A stretch of DNA of 44,650 bases from Tychonema bourrellyi FEM_GT703. GTDB lineage: Bacteria; Cyanobacteriota; Cyanobacteriia; Cyanobacteriales; Microcoleaceae. The DNA is taken from the NCBI RefSeq assembly GCF_002412335.2, contig NZ_NXIB02000010.1:1-44650 (forward strand), in the 5' to 3' direction. The notes beneath the pieces were generated by a model. It was not told where the DNA came from and made no database searches. It was given only the letters and a program-made list of their open reading frames with translations. Positions 1-7,207 of the stretch are shown here, piece by piece (the first letter of the stretch is position 1; each line of letters begins with the position of its first letter). Position numbers and translations under genes: made by a program.

Positions 1-796
1 CCTCTTCTCCCCCTCTCCCCCTCTCCTCCTCCCCTGCTGATGCTAATTTTTGCCAGCTAGTTTGGGTAAGGACGATCGCCCCAATACCCCCAATGCTGAT
101 CGCAACATCGTGCACCGGAACATTCCAGCCAAATCTATAGTGAAGCTGAGCTAGAATCCCTGTCTGCACAAAAGCCACATCAACAATTGACGGCAATACA
201 ATAATTCCAAATATGCTCAGCATTGCTGCACTCAGCCAAGGTATCCACTCGCGCATTCGATCTAAAGGATCTGGTCGATCGAGAATCGAATACTTCACTA
301 AACTATAAAATAGGGCTGCCAAAGCACCACTCGCTACCGGTGTCGCTAGCCAAGTCAGAGAAATAGTGCCGATGGTTTGCCAGTCAACAGCACCAATGCC
401 GGCTGCAACTGAGCTAAAACCTGCGATCGCCCCTACAACCGCATGAGACGAAGAAACCGGCAAACCCCGACTCGTAGCGATTTGCAGCCACACACCACAA
501 GCTGCCAGCACTGACACCATGCCGATTAAAAATACTTGCGGCTGGGCTGCGAAGGCTTCTGCATTCACAACTCCCGTTGCCAGAGTTTGGGAAACCCCTT
601 GCCCAAACAGCGCCGCACCCGCAAACTCCAGTATGCCTGCAACAATTATTGCCTGTCGCAGAGTTAGCGCTTTTGAGCCTACGGATGTTCCCATCGAGTT
701 AGCGACATCGTTAGCCCCCAAATTGGCTGCGACGTACAGGGCTAGTGTCGCGATCGCCAACAGTTGTAGAAATTCGCCCCCAGAGGTATTTAACAT
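1..796 (-). CDS. pit: PiT-family inorganic phosphate permease (3' end outside window)
   Basis: Low-affinity phosphate transporter of the inner membrane (PiT family, cation-coupled Pi uptake). The reading frame starts at the ATG at 796-794 and stays open to the window edge, giving 265 codons. The N-terminus carries the PiT signature GANDVANSMGTSVGS near residues 28-42 and the second family stretch LPVSSSHAVVGAI near residues 112-124, both in hydrophobic helices. The last residues before the edge are a run of Glu, Arg and Gly, probably the start of the cytoplasmic loop between the two PiT halves. It diverges from rplS. No Pho box is obvious upstream. Family assignment is secure; phosphate rather than sulfate specificity is by family. 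Confidence 0.88.
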   Translation of the reverse strand, partial: MLNTSGGEFLQLLAIATLALYVAANLGANDVANSMGTSVGSKALTLRQAIIVAGILEFAGAALFGQGVSQTLATGVVNAEAFAAQPQVFLIGMVSVLAACGVWLQIATSRGLPVSSSHAVVGAIAGFSSVAAGIGAVDWQTIGTISLTWLATPVASGALAALFYSLVKYSILDRPDPLDRMREWIPWLSAAMLSIFGIIVLPSIVDVAFVQTGILAQLHYRFGWNVPVHDVAISIGGIGAIVLTQTSWQKLASAGEEERGRGGEE

Positions 797-950
797 ATTT
801 TTGTTTTAGAAATATATAGCCGCCACCAAGACGGTTATAACATTTTGAATCACTGAAACTATTGGTATGACTTGATTTACCTTCTTCCTTCTTCCTTCTT
901 CCTTCTGCTATAAAACGGGCAGTTCGATATATGATAAGGGATTGTGAGTT

Positions 951-1346
951 TTGGTAAATCTGATGAAAGGCGCAGAAATAATCCGCTCCCTGGAGACGGA
1001 AGAAATAAATAGAGTCAAGGTAGAACTCAGCAAAGTGCTCCCCGAAATTTACGTGGGCGACACAGTGCGAGTCGGCGTGAGAATTAAGGAAGGCGCTAAA
1101 GAACGGGTTCAGCCCTACGAAGGCACCGTCATTGCCATGCGTAACGGCGGTATTAATGAAACCATCACAGTTCGCCGTGTATTTCAGGGCGTCGGTGTGG
1201 AACGGGTGTTTTTGATTCACTCGCCCCGCATTGCCACGATCCAAGTGATGCGACGCGGTAAAGTCCGTAGAGCAAAACTTTACTACCTGCGCGATCGCGT
1301 TGGTAAAGCTACCCGCGTCAAACAGCGGTTCGATCGCTCCCTGTAG
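951..1346 (+). CDS. rplS: 50S ribosomal protein L19
   Basis: Ribosomal protein at the 30S/50S interface. The 131-residue product carries the L19 core: [13 protein letters not shown], then the [21 protein letters not shown] block and the basic C-terminal [19 protein letters not shown]. The frame opens with a TTG at 951; an ATG at 963 ([11 protein letters not shown]) is the alternative and would give 127 residues. Neither has a good Shine-Dalgarno, so the start is uncertain. A run of TTCC/TTCT repeats lies upstream at about 884-908. The rplS - tRNA-Trp - secE - nusG order is typical of cyanobacteria. Confidence 0.95.
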   Translation: MVNLMKGAEIIRSLETEEINRVKVELSKVLPEIYVGDTVRVGVRIKEGAKERVQPYEGTVIAMRNGGINETITVRRVFQGVGVERVFLIHSPRIATIQVMRRGKVRRAKLYYLRDRVGKATRVKQRFDRSL

Positions 1347-1468
1347 AAATGCACTCAGGCTATTTCTCATTGGGAAATTGAGAAATTTGAAAAAAAGTTT
1401 CCAATTACGAGCGCACTGTGTTAGAATAAAATTCTAGAGGTTAAGCAAATATTCGCAACCTCACCTGT

Positions 1469-1541
1469 GCGCTCTTAGTTCAGTTGGTAGAACGCAGGTC
1501 TCCAAAACCTGATGTCGGGGGTTCAAGTCCTCCAGGGCGCG
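1469..1541 (+). tRNA. trnW: tRNA-Trp (anticodon CCA)
   Basis: Cloverleaf of 73 nt. The acceptor stem GCGCTCT (1469-1475) pairs with AGGGCGC (1534-1540), with one G:U pair. The anticodon stem CAGGT/ACCTG encloses the loop CTCCAAA, with anticodon CCA at 1502-1504. The T arm is GGGGGTTCAAGTCCTCC. The 3' CCA is not encoded. A tRNA-Trp just upstream of secE-nusG is the usual cyanobacterial arrangement. Confidence 0.97.
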
Positions 1542-1710
1542 CTGAATCACCAAAACTTAAATTCTGCCCGAAAGCGCCCGGATTATTAGCTGGTAACAGC
1601 GGAAACCGCAGACTTTTGGGTAGAATTAATTTTTGTGGGCGGTTCGCAAAATATAGCATCAGCAAATCCTCGGTGTAGGATCTCGATGACCAGTATGGGC
1701 GATCGTTAAT

Positions 1711-1782
1711 TAGACATCTCCCATAATTATTGTGGAACAGGCATCCTGCCTGTTCTGGACAAGCTTTTTGGGAGAGGTCTAT
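1711..1782. repeat. 72-bp inverted-repeat element (MITE-like), copy 1
   Basis: Ends TAGACATCTCCC and GGGAGAGGTCTA are near-perfect inverted repeats flanked by TTA/TTA. Inside is the palindrome GGAACAGGCATCCTGCCTGTTC. The copy at 25059-25130 is exactly the same length and shares the termini and core; further diverged copies occur at about 37604, 39970 and 44585. It lies between tRNA-Trp and secE, outside any coding region. It has no coding capacity, so movement would need a transposase in trans (inference). Confidence 0.8.
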
Positions 1783-1939
1783 TAAACTCAGATAGATTTG
1801 GCTTGTCAAGTGGTTGCTTGAGATTTGAGATTGGAAATTGGGCGTAAGTGGTTAGTGTCAAAAAATCCGATCCCCGCGAGCCACTCACAAAATCAAAAAT
1901 CGAAAATCGAAAATCAAAAATCGCAAGGGGGATTCAATT

Positions 1940-2173
1940 GTGGCGAAAAAAGACGAAGCTCAACAAACTCAAGAAATAGCGGCACCTGGGTTTGACCCGA
2001 CGGGTTTTTTGAAGGAAACGAGAGAAGAACTTGATAAAGTAGTTTGGCCGAGTCGGCAGCAGCTAATCAGCGAGTCTTTGGCCGTGCTTTTGATGGTAAT
2101 CCTCTCAGCAAGCCTAATCTACTTGGTGGATAACTTCTTTAACTGGGGCGCGGCCCAGGTTTTTGGGTCATGA
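1940..2173 (+). CDS. secE: Preprotein translocase subunit SecE
   Basis: Small essential subunit of the SecYEG channel, clamping SecY in the membrane. The 77 residues contain the SecE signature FLKETREELDKVVWPSRQQ (about residues 23-41) followed by one transmembrane helix (about residues 45-67), as in the short single-helix bacterial and plastid SecE. The start is GTG at 1940, preceded by the Shine-Dalgarno-like AAGGGG at about 1925. The stop overlaps the nusG start in ATGA, so the two are translationally coupled. A string of AAAATC repeats lies just upstream (about 1890-1922). Confidence 0.95.
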   Translation: MAKKDEAQQTQEIAAPGFDPTGFLKETREELDKVVWPSRQQLISESLAVLLMVILSASLIYLVDNFFNWGAAQVFGS

Positions 2174-2808
2174 CTTTTGCATCAGAAGAATCTGAATATT
2201 CCACAGAAGCTACCGCAGGGAAAGGCTCGCCAGAGGTACCGGAGATCAATGCTCGTTGGTACGCTGTTCAAGTAGCTTCCGGCTGCGAAAAACGGGTGAA
2301 GGCAAACTTGGAGCAGCGGATTCAAACTTTGGACGTCGCCGATCGCATCGTTCAAGTCGAAATCCCCCAAACTCCGGCGATCAAAGTCGGTAAAGATGGT
2401 TCCAGACGGCAGTCAGACGAAAAAATCTTTCCCGGCTACGTCCTCATCCGTATGTTTATGAACGAGGATACGTGGCAGGTGATCAAAAACACCCCGAACG
2501 TCATTAACTTCGTCGGGGCAGAGCAAAAACGCCGCTACGGGCGCGGTAGGGGTCACGTCAAACCGCTACCTCTGAGCCACTCAGAAGTAGAGCGGATCTT
2601 CAGAAACGCTCAGGAATCAGAACCAGTTGTCAAAGTATCGATGGCGATAGGAGACCACGTTGTGGTACTTTCCGGGCCATTTAAGGATTTTGAAGGTGAT
2701 GTGATCGAAGTTAGCCCGGAACGGAACAAGCTCAAAGTTTTACTCTCGATTTTTGGGCGCGATACGCCTGTAGAATTAGAGTTCAATCAAGTTCAGAAAC
2801 AGAACTAA
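2170..2808 (+). CDS. nusG: Transcription termination/antitermination factor NusG
   Basis: Binds the RNA polymerase clamp helices and modulates pausing and termination. The 212-residue product has a non-conserved acidic N-terminus (about residues 1-28), the NGN domain starting at ARWYAVQVASGCEKRVKANL, the FPGYVLIRMFM strand, and a C-terminal KOW domain beginning near MAIGDHVVVLSGPFKDFEGDV. It overlaps secE by four bases and is followed three bases later by rplK, so it sits inside one transcription unit. Confidence 0.96.
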   Translation: MTFASEESEYSTEATAGKGSPEVPEINARWYAVQVASGCEKRVKANLEQRIQTLDVADRIVQVEIPQTPAIKVGKDGSRRQSDEKIFPGYVLIRMFMNEDTWQVIKNTPNVINFVGAEQKRRYGRGRGHVKPLPLSHSEVERIFRNAQESEPVVKVSMAIGDHVVVLSGPFKDFEGDVIEVSPERNKLKVLLSIFGRDTPVELEFNQVQKQN

Positions 2809-2811
2809 CTA

Positions 2812-3237
2812 ATGGCAAAGAAAGTTGTTGCAGTAATTAAGTTGGCGATTACAGCGGGAAAAGCCAACCCAGCTCCTCCGATCGGCCCAGCATTGGGTCA
2901 GCACGGCGTCAATATCATGATGTTTTGCAAGGAGTACAATGCTAGAACCGCAGACCAAGCCGGTCTCGTGGTTCCAGTAGAAATCTCGGTTTTTGAAGAC
3001 CGTAGTTTCACATTTATCCTCAAAACCCCACCGGCTTCGGTTTTGATTCAAAAAGCCGCTGGCATTGCCAAAGGTTCAGGAGAACCCAATCGCAAGCAAG
3101 TAGGCAAAATCACCCAAGCTCAACTGCGAGAAATTGCGGAAGCAAAAATGCCCGACCTTAACGCTAATGATGTTGAGGCTGCCATGAGAATTGTGGCTGG
3201 AACGGCTAAAAATATGGGCGTGGCGATCGCAGATTAA
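2812..3237 (+). CDS. rplK: 50S ribosomal protein L11
   Basis: Component of the GTPase-associated centre of the large subunit. The 141 residues match family length, with the N-terminal [17 protein letters not shown] loop (about residues 20-36) and the C-terminal rRNA-binding domain ending in [12 protein letters not shown]. It starts three bases after the nusG stop. A 270-bp repeat-rich gap separates it from rplA, longer than usual for this gene pair. Confidence 0.97.
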   Translation: MAKKVVAVIKLAITAGKANPAPPIGPALGQHGVNIMMFCKEYNARTADQAGLVVPVEISVFEDRSFTFILKTPPASVLIQKAAGIAKGSGEPNRKQVGKITQAQLREIAEAKMPDLNANDVEAAMRIVAGTAKNMGVAIAD

Positions 3238-3248
3238 AGTCAGTTAAC

Positions 3249-3311
3249 AGTACCCTGAGCGTAGTCGAAGGGTCAGTTGACAAGTACCCTGAGCGTAGTC
3301 GAAGGGTCAGT
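3249..3311. repeat. Two 29-bp direct repeats in the rplK-rplA gap
   Basis: Positions 3249-3277 and 3283-3311 are identical, each containing CCCTGAGCGTAGTCGAAGGG, which folds into a short hairpin (CCCT...AGGG arms). They are separated by five bases. They lie inside an operon and would be transcribed, so they might affect message stability, but no function is shown. Confidence 0.85.
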
Positions 3312-3334
3312 AATTCCTGATTGTGAAGGTAAAA

Positions 3335-3487
3335 TCTTCAATCTAAAATCCAAAATCCAAAATCCAAAATCGATCGATTCAGGGGGAGAAGCAAAGCTTC
3401 GCTAGGAATCGCAAGTATTTTAGATGGGAAACAACCGACCAGGTTCAATTCTTCAATCTAAAATCCAAAATCTAAAATCGAAAATCG
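3335..3487. repeat. AAAATCCAAAATC-type short repeats upstream of rplA
   Basis: Two clusters (about 3338-3372 and 3450-3487) consist of reiterated AATCTAAAATCCAAAATC units. The same motif appears at about 1890-1922, 5156-5187 and 18119-18152. The clusters are open in frame with rplA, so they create an apparent N-terminal extension that is not part of the protein. Confidence 0.7.
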
Positions 3488-3507
3488 ACAGACCCCAAAA
3501 AAACAAA

Positions 3508-4221
3508 ATGGCAAAGAAAGTATCGCGAAGACTGCAAGAACTTCTCAAGAAAGTTGAAGACAGACCTTACCTACCTTTGGAAGCTCTCCAACTTTTGAAA
3601 GAAACAGCTACAGCCAAGTTTGCAGAATCGGCTGAAGCTCACATCCGTTTAGGAATTGACCCAAAATATACTGACCAGCAGTTGCGGACAACTGTGTCGT
3701 TGCCCAAGGGAACTGGTCAAGTAGTCAGAATTGCGGTGATTGCTAAGGGCGAAAAAGTTAAAGAAGCCCTAAATGCTGGTGCGGATATTGCTGGTTCTGA
3801 AGAACTGATCGAGCAAATTCAAAAGGGCATGATGGACTTTGATTGCCTGATTGCTACCCCAGACGTGATGCCATTGGTGGCAAAATTGGGCCGATTGCTT
3901 GGTCCTCGCGGTTTGATGCCTTCTCCGAAAGGCGGCACGGTGACGGCTGATGTTACTCAGGCGATCAACGAGTTCAAAGGTGGTAAGATGGAATTCCGTG
4001 CTGACAAAACTGGCATCGTTCATGTTATGTTTGGCAAGGCCGCTTTTTCAGCCGAAGATTTGCTGATCAACCTTCATGCTTTGCAAGAAACAGTAGATCG
4101 CAACCGTCCTTCTGGTGCGAAAGGTCGCTACTGGCGCAGTTTGTATGTATCCGCAACAATGGGCCCATCGATCGAAGTCGATGTTAGCGTCCTGCGTGAT
4201 ACTAAGCTTGATGCTGGCTAG
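3508..4221 (+). CDS. rplA: 50S ribosomal protein L1
   Basis: rRNA-binding protein of the L1 stalk; in many bacteria it also represses its own operon. The chosen start, ATG at 3508 ([16 protein letters not shown]), gives 237 residues, the usual cyanobacterial length. The frame is open from 3424, but that extension is translated AAAATC repeat and is rejected. Family blocks seen: [16 protein letters not shown], the central [21 protein letters not shown] (about residues 120-140) and [15 protein letters not shown]. It is followed by a 237-bp leader region before rplJ. Confidence 0.96.
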   Translation: MAKKVSRRLQELLKKVEDRPYLPLEALQLLKETATAKFAESAEAHIRLGIDPKYTDQQLRTTVSLPKGTGQVVRIAVIAKGEKVKEALNAGADIAGSEELIEQIQKGMMDFDCLIATPDVMPLVAKLGRLLGPRGLMPSPKGGTVTADVTQAINEFKGGKMEFRADKTGIVHVMFGKAAFSAEDLLINLHALQETVDRNRPSGAKGRYWRSLYVSATMGPSIEVDVSVLRDTKLDAG

Positions 4222-4270
4222 AAAGAATACTAATTTCTCTCTGCTAGTCAAAGCCTAATCCAAAATCAAT

Positions 4271-4325
4271 AAGCTGAAGACCGCAGGTGCTAATCGCGCT
4301 TAATTTCCTGCCGAGGCTGAAGAAC
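4271..4325 (+). promoter_or_regulatory. Ribosomal protein L10 leader (candidate autoregulatory element)
   Basis: The stretch holds GAAGACCGCAGGTGC (4276-4290) and TTTCCTGCCGAGGC (4304-4317). GCAGG pairs with CCTGC, and the flanking GAAGACC/GAGG bases resemble the kink-turn of the L10 leader known upstream of rplJ-rplL in many bacteria, where L10-L12 binds its own mRNA. It sits 135 bp upstream of rplJ with an intrinsic terminator between. Recognition is by eye from the conserved core, without a covariance-model score. Confidence 0.65.
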
Positions 4326-4394
4326 TAAAAACTCAAGACTAAAGATTAAAAATTATCTATTTTTAACTCTCAATTCTGAACTTTTAATTCTCTG

Positions 4395-4419
4395 CCCCGG
4401 CTCCAAGGTCGGGGTTTTT
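4395..4419 (+). terminator. Intrinsic terminator / attenuator upstream of rplJ
   Basis: CCCCG (4395-4399) pairs with CGGGG (4410-4414) around a short loop and is followed by five T. It lies between the L10 leader and the rplJ ribosome-binding site, so it would stop transcripts before rplJ unless read through. It may therefore be an attenuator answering to the leader rather than a plain end of the rplA transcript (inference). Confidence 0.7.
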
Positions 4420-4458
4420 GATGGTCAGTTTTCGATCCTTAAAGGAGGTGAAATAAGT

Positions 4459-5067
4459 ATGGGCAAGAGTTTAGCAGTAAAAAATGAGATTATTGCAGAC
4501 CTCAAGAAAACCTTGAGCGAATCTCAATTGGCGATCGTGATTGACTACAAGACTTTAACTGTTGCAGAAATCACGGATTTGCGCCGGCGCTTGCGTCCGA
4601 AAGGTAGCAGTTGCCAAGTCGCAAAAAACACGCTAATGCGAATTGCGGTTGAAGGTAACGAAACCTGGCAACCGATGCAGGAATTGTTGACTGGTACGTC
4701 GGCATTTCTATTCGTGCAAGAAGATATCGGTGGCGCGATTAAAGCTTACCAAGAATTCCAAAAAGCTTCCAAGAAGACAGAACTTCGCGGCGGCGTGATG
4801 GAAGGACGGGTGCTCAGAGAAGCTGATGTTAAGGCATTAGCCGATCTGCCATCGAAAGAACAACTCATGGCTCAAATTGCTGGTGCTCTCAACGGCGTGG
4901 CTACCAAGCTGGCTGTGGGTATCAGTCAAGTTCCTACTTCGATCGCTCGCGGTCTCAAAGCTTATGCTGAAAAAGACCAAAACGGCGATTCAGTAGAAGC
5001 AGAAGCAGAAGCACAAGTAGAACCTGAAGCAGAAGCACAAGCAGAAGCAGAAAGCGTATCTGCTTAG
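4459..5067 (+). CDS. rplJ: 50S ribosomal protein L10, with acidic Ala-Glu tail
   Basis: Base of the L12 stalk. The start ATG at 4459 follows a very strong Shine-Dalgarno AAAGGAGGTG (4440-4449). The 202-residue product has the L10 core (VIDYKTLTVAEITDLRRRLR; SSCQVAKNTLMRIAV) and the C-terminal helix that binds L12 dimers. From about residue 175 there is an added tail of alternating Glu and Ala with a few Gln, encoded by reiterated GAAGCA triplets. Most L10 proteins stop near 165-180 residues, so the tail is extra. rplL follows after 137 bp. Confidence 0.95.
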   Translation: MGKSLAVKNEIIADLKKTLSESQLAIVIDYKTLTVAEITDLRRRLRPKGSSCQVAKNTLMRIAVEGNETWQPMQELLTGTSAFLFVQEDIGGAIKAYQEFQKASKKTELRGGVMEGRVLREADVKALADLPSKEQLMAQIAGALNGVATKLAVGISQVPTSIARGLKAYAEKDQNGDSVEAEAEAQVEPEAEAQAEAESVSA

Positions 5068-5103
5068 TCATTAGTCATTAGTCATCGAGTCATCAGTCAT
5101 TAG
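5065..5103. repeat. TAGTCAT heptamer tandem repeat after rplJ
   Basis: Begins at the rplJ stop and runs through several TAGTCAT/CAGTCAT units. The same unit reappears after thrC (about 44550-44580), and a related TAATGACTACTGAC array lies at 42895-42956. It belongs to the short tandem repeat class common between cyanobacterial genes. Confidence 0.7.
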
Positions 5104-5204
5104 TGTTGAGCGACAGACTGAAGACTGGAGACGAGAAACGAATGATGAATCAGCAATCGAAAATCCAAAATCCCAAATCTAAAATCGAATTAGGAGTTCA
5201 AAAA

Positions 5205-5594
5205 ATGTCTACTGCAACTGATGAAATCTTGGAAAAACTTAAGTCTTTGACTTTGCTTGAAGCATCTGAATTGGTGAAGCAAATCGAAGAAGCTTTTGGC
5301 GTGAGCGCTGCTGCTCCCGTCGGTGGCATGATGATGATGGGTGGTCCTGCTGCTGCCGCTGCTGAACCCGAAGAAGAGCAAACTGAGTTTACCGTCGTGC
5401 TCGAAGAGTTTCCTTCTGACAAGAAAATCGCAGTTCTGAAGGAAGTCCGGGCGATTACCGGTTTGGGCTTGAAAGAAGCGAAAGAGTTGGTAGAAGCCGC
5501 ACCGAAAGCAGTTAAGGAAGCTATCGCTAAGGATGCTGCTGAAGAAATCAAGAAACAGCTTGAAGCTGTGGGCGCAAAGATCTCTATCAAGTAG
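5205..5594 (+). CDS. rplL: 50S ribosomal protein L7/L12
   Basis: Multi-copy stalk protein that recruits translational GTPases. The start at 5205 ([20 protein letters not shown]) follows TAGGAG at 5191 and gives 129 residues. The frame is open from 5103, but that extension is intergenic repeat. Layout: N-terminal dimerisation helices (1-32), Ala/Gly/Met hinge (about 36-53), and C-terminal domain with [24 protein letters not shown] strong terminator 40 bp downstream closes the cluster; rpoB is not adjacent, as in other cyanobacteria. Confidence 0.97.
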   Translation: MSTATDEILEKLKSLTLLEASELVKQIEEAFGVSAAAPVGGMMMMGGPAAAAAEPEEEQTEFTVVLEEFPSDKKIAVLKEVRAITGLGLKEAKELVEAAPKAVKEAIAKDAAEEIKKQLEAVGAKISIK

Positions 5595-5634
5595 TGACAG
5601 AATGTAGCTGACCGGTTTTAACTTGTCGCTATCG

Positions 5635-5668
5635 AACCTCAGTCTTCATGTGAAGACTGAGGTTTTTT
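5635..5668 (+). terminator. Rho-independent terminator of the ribosomal protein cluster
   Basis: CCTCAGTCTTCA (5637-5648) and TGAAGACTGAGG (5651-5662) are perfect inverted repeats, followed by seven T. It is the clearest intrinsic terminator in the window and lies 40 bp after the rplL stop. Confidence 0.92.
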
Positions 5669-5703
5669 TGTGAATGATCAAGAAATTAGGAGAGGGCATC
5701 GAC

Positions 5704-5795
5704 TTTGATCGTCGATCGCCGTCATCATATTGCCTTAGCTCGTATTGACGTAGACTATAGTAAGCCTTATGAACACATCGATGCGATGTTGTCAC
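5704..5795 (+). pseudogene. Fragment of a peroxiredoxin-like gene
   Basis: Reads LIVDRRHHIALARIDVDYSKPYE in one frame and is close at DNA level to 11030-11110, the 3' part of the peroxiredoxin-like gene in this window (IIDRRRHIALAHIDVDYTKRYE). Only about 30 codons remain, with no start codon and no thioredoxin-fold active site. It is best explained as a decayed partial copy of that gene or of a relative. It runs directly into a HicB-like fragment. Confidence 0.75.
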
Positions 5796-5921
5796 ACATG
5801 GGGAGAGAGTTATGAACAATTATTAGAAATGCTGGAAGATGCTGTTCAAGGTTGGCTGGAAGTCGCCAGTCAGCAAAATGAACTTGCGCCCGATAAACAG
5901 TTAATTGAGTTATCTCTATAA
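5796..5921 (+). pseudogene. HicB-like antitoxin fragment (C-terminal part)
   Basis: An open frame of about 41 codons ends at TAA 5919-5921 and reads WGESYEQLLEMLEDAVQGWL, then EVASQQNELAPDK and IELSL. This resembles the end of the HicB/UPF0150 antitoxin fold (helix after the ferredoxin-like sheet). There is no N-terminal half and no HicA toxin neighbour. It may be the remnant of a lost toxin-antitoxin pair. Confidence 0.55.
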
Positions 5922-6154
5922 CAGTAGCCTTCAATTCGGTGCGATCGCTCTTTTAGTTTCTAGTATTATTGTTCTGCGAAGATTGCTATTGTGCGGGAAT
6001 CAGCGACGTTTTCTTGATTTTGGTTGGGTTTGGTAATGAATTATAAGCGAGGAGAATAGTTCTATTTTATCCTTGTTTTAGGCGTTTTTTCAAAGAATGA
6101 CATCCAGAAAAATTCTTGCTATCATCGACGAACAAGAGCGTTGAGGCTGCATAG

Positions 6155-7207
6155 ATGACTGGCAAAGCTCAGACCGGGACTAGACAATTATTGCGTAGGT
6201 GTTGGTTGACCTTAACGAAATGGCGATCGCTCAGTGTCCTCTGTGTTTTGACACTGGCGGTTAGCCTGATTATGAATGCTTGTAGCCTTGCACCACAGCA
6301 ATTAGCTCCTTTGCGCGTGGGAATCGTCAGTTGGGCAGGATTTGATATTGCACTTTATGCTCAGGAAGCGGGATTATTCAAACAGCGCGGATTAGATGTG
6401 CAACTCATTCGATTTGAGAATAATCAAGATTCGACTCGCGCCATGCTGCGCGGTAATTTGGATGCTAATTTTACCTCTTTGTGGGATGTGATGCAGTCTG
6501 ATTCGGGGAATGATAAGCCTGTGGTGCTGATGGTAACAAATATTTCTCACGGGGCTGATGGTATTGTTGCTCAACCTGTAATCAAGTCAGTGGCAAACCT
6601 TCGCGGTAAAAGAGTGGGATCGAAACTGGGAACAGTAAATCATCTGATTTTATTGGAAGCCCTCAAGTTGCACCAGATTAAACCCGAAGAGGTCAAGATT
6701 GAGGATGTTTCCAACGAGATAGCAGTTGATTTGATGCAGAATAAACGTTTAGATGCCGCCGTGATCTGGCAACCGTTGCTAGGGGAAATGGCTCAAAATA
6801 TTAAGGGTAATATCATTTACACTACTCAGGAAGTTGATAGTTTAATCATTGATACCTTGGCTTCTAGGTCAACTATTACTAGCACGAAAAAAGCTGAATT
6901 GAAGCAATTTATTATGGCTTGGTTTGATATTATGAGTGCAGTGGAAACAAAGCCGAATGAAGTATTTCAAAAGGTTGGAAAAAGCCTGGGACAGAAGAGT
7001 GAGGCTTTTGCTAAAGATTACGCTGGTCTGAAAAAGGGTGACATTGCTATGCAACAACAGATGTTTAAGTCTGGTCGCTTACCAGAAGCGATCGCTCAAA
7101 TGGCTAAACTATTGAAATCTGACCCTCGTGCCGGAAAGATACCGCGTCAGGATGTGGAGATTAACACTGAGATAGTAACTACAGCAATCAATGAATGGAA
7201 ATTATGA
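6155..7207 (+). CDS. Substrate-binding lipoprotein (NMT1/SsuA/TauA-like)
   Basis: Periplasmic binding protein of the NMT1/THI5-like class, whose members bind small anions, sulfonates or pyrimidines for ABC importers. A charged N-terminus, a hydrophobic stretch (about residues 26-42) and SLIMNAC (lipid cysteine at 43) mark it as a lipoprotein. The mature part begins LRVGIVSWAGFDIALYAQEAGLF and contains the typical AVIWQPLLGEMA block. No permease or ATPase gene follows; instead the stop overlaps the start of a sensor histidine kinase. It may therefore act as the extracytoplasmic ligand receptor for that kinase (inference). The ligand is unknown. The 230-bp upstream gap holds no other gene. Confidence 0.8.
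   Translation: MTGKAQTGTRQLLRRCWLTLTKWRSLSVLCVLTLAVSLIMNACSLAPQQLAPLRVGIVSWAGFDIALYAQEAGLFKQRGLDVQLIRFENNQDSTRAMLRGNLDANFTSLWDVMQSDSGNDKPVVLMVTNISHGADGIVAQPVIKSVANLRGKRVGSKLGTVNHLILLEALKLHQIKPEEVKIEDVSNEIAVDLMQNKRLDAAVIWQPLLGEMAQNIKGNIIYTTQEVDSLIIDTLASRSTITSTKKAELKQFIMAWFDIMSAVETKPNEVFQKVGKSLGQKSEAFAKDYAGLKKGDIAMQQQMFKSGRLPEAIAQMAKLLKSDPRAGKIPRQDVEINTEIVTTAINEWKL

Noticed and set aside
711-1370. 219-residue minus-strand ORF over rplS
   Set aside because: It runs antisense to rplS, which has clear family motifs; the translation resembles no protein and overlaps the pit start.
3424-3507. N-terminal extension of L1
   Set aside because: It is translated AAAATC repeat; the MAKKVSRR start at 3508 matches family length.
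5198-5590. 130-residue minus-strand ORF opposite rplL
   Set aside because: Shadow of the Ala/Glu-rich rplL codons.
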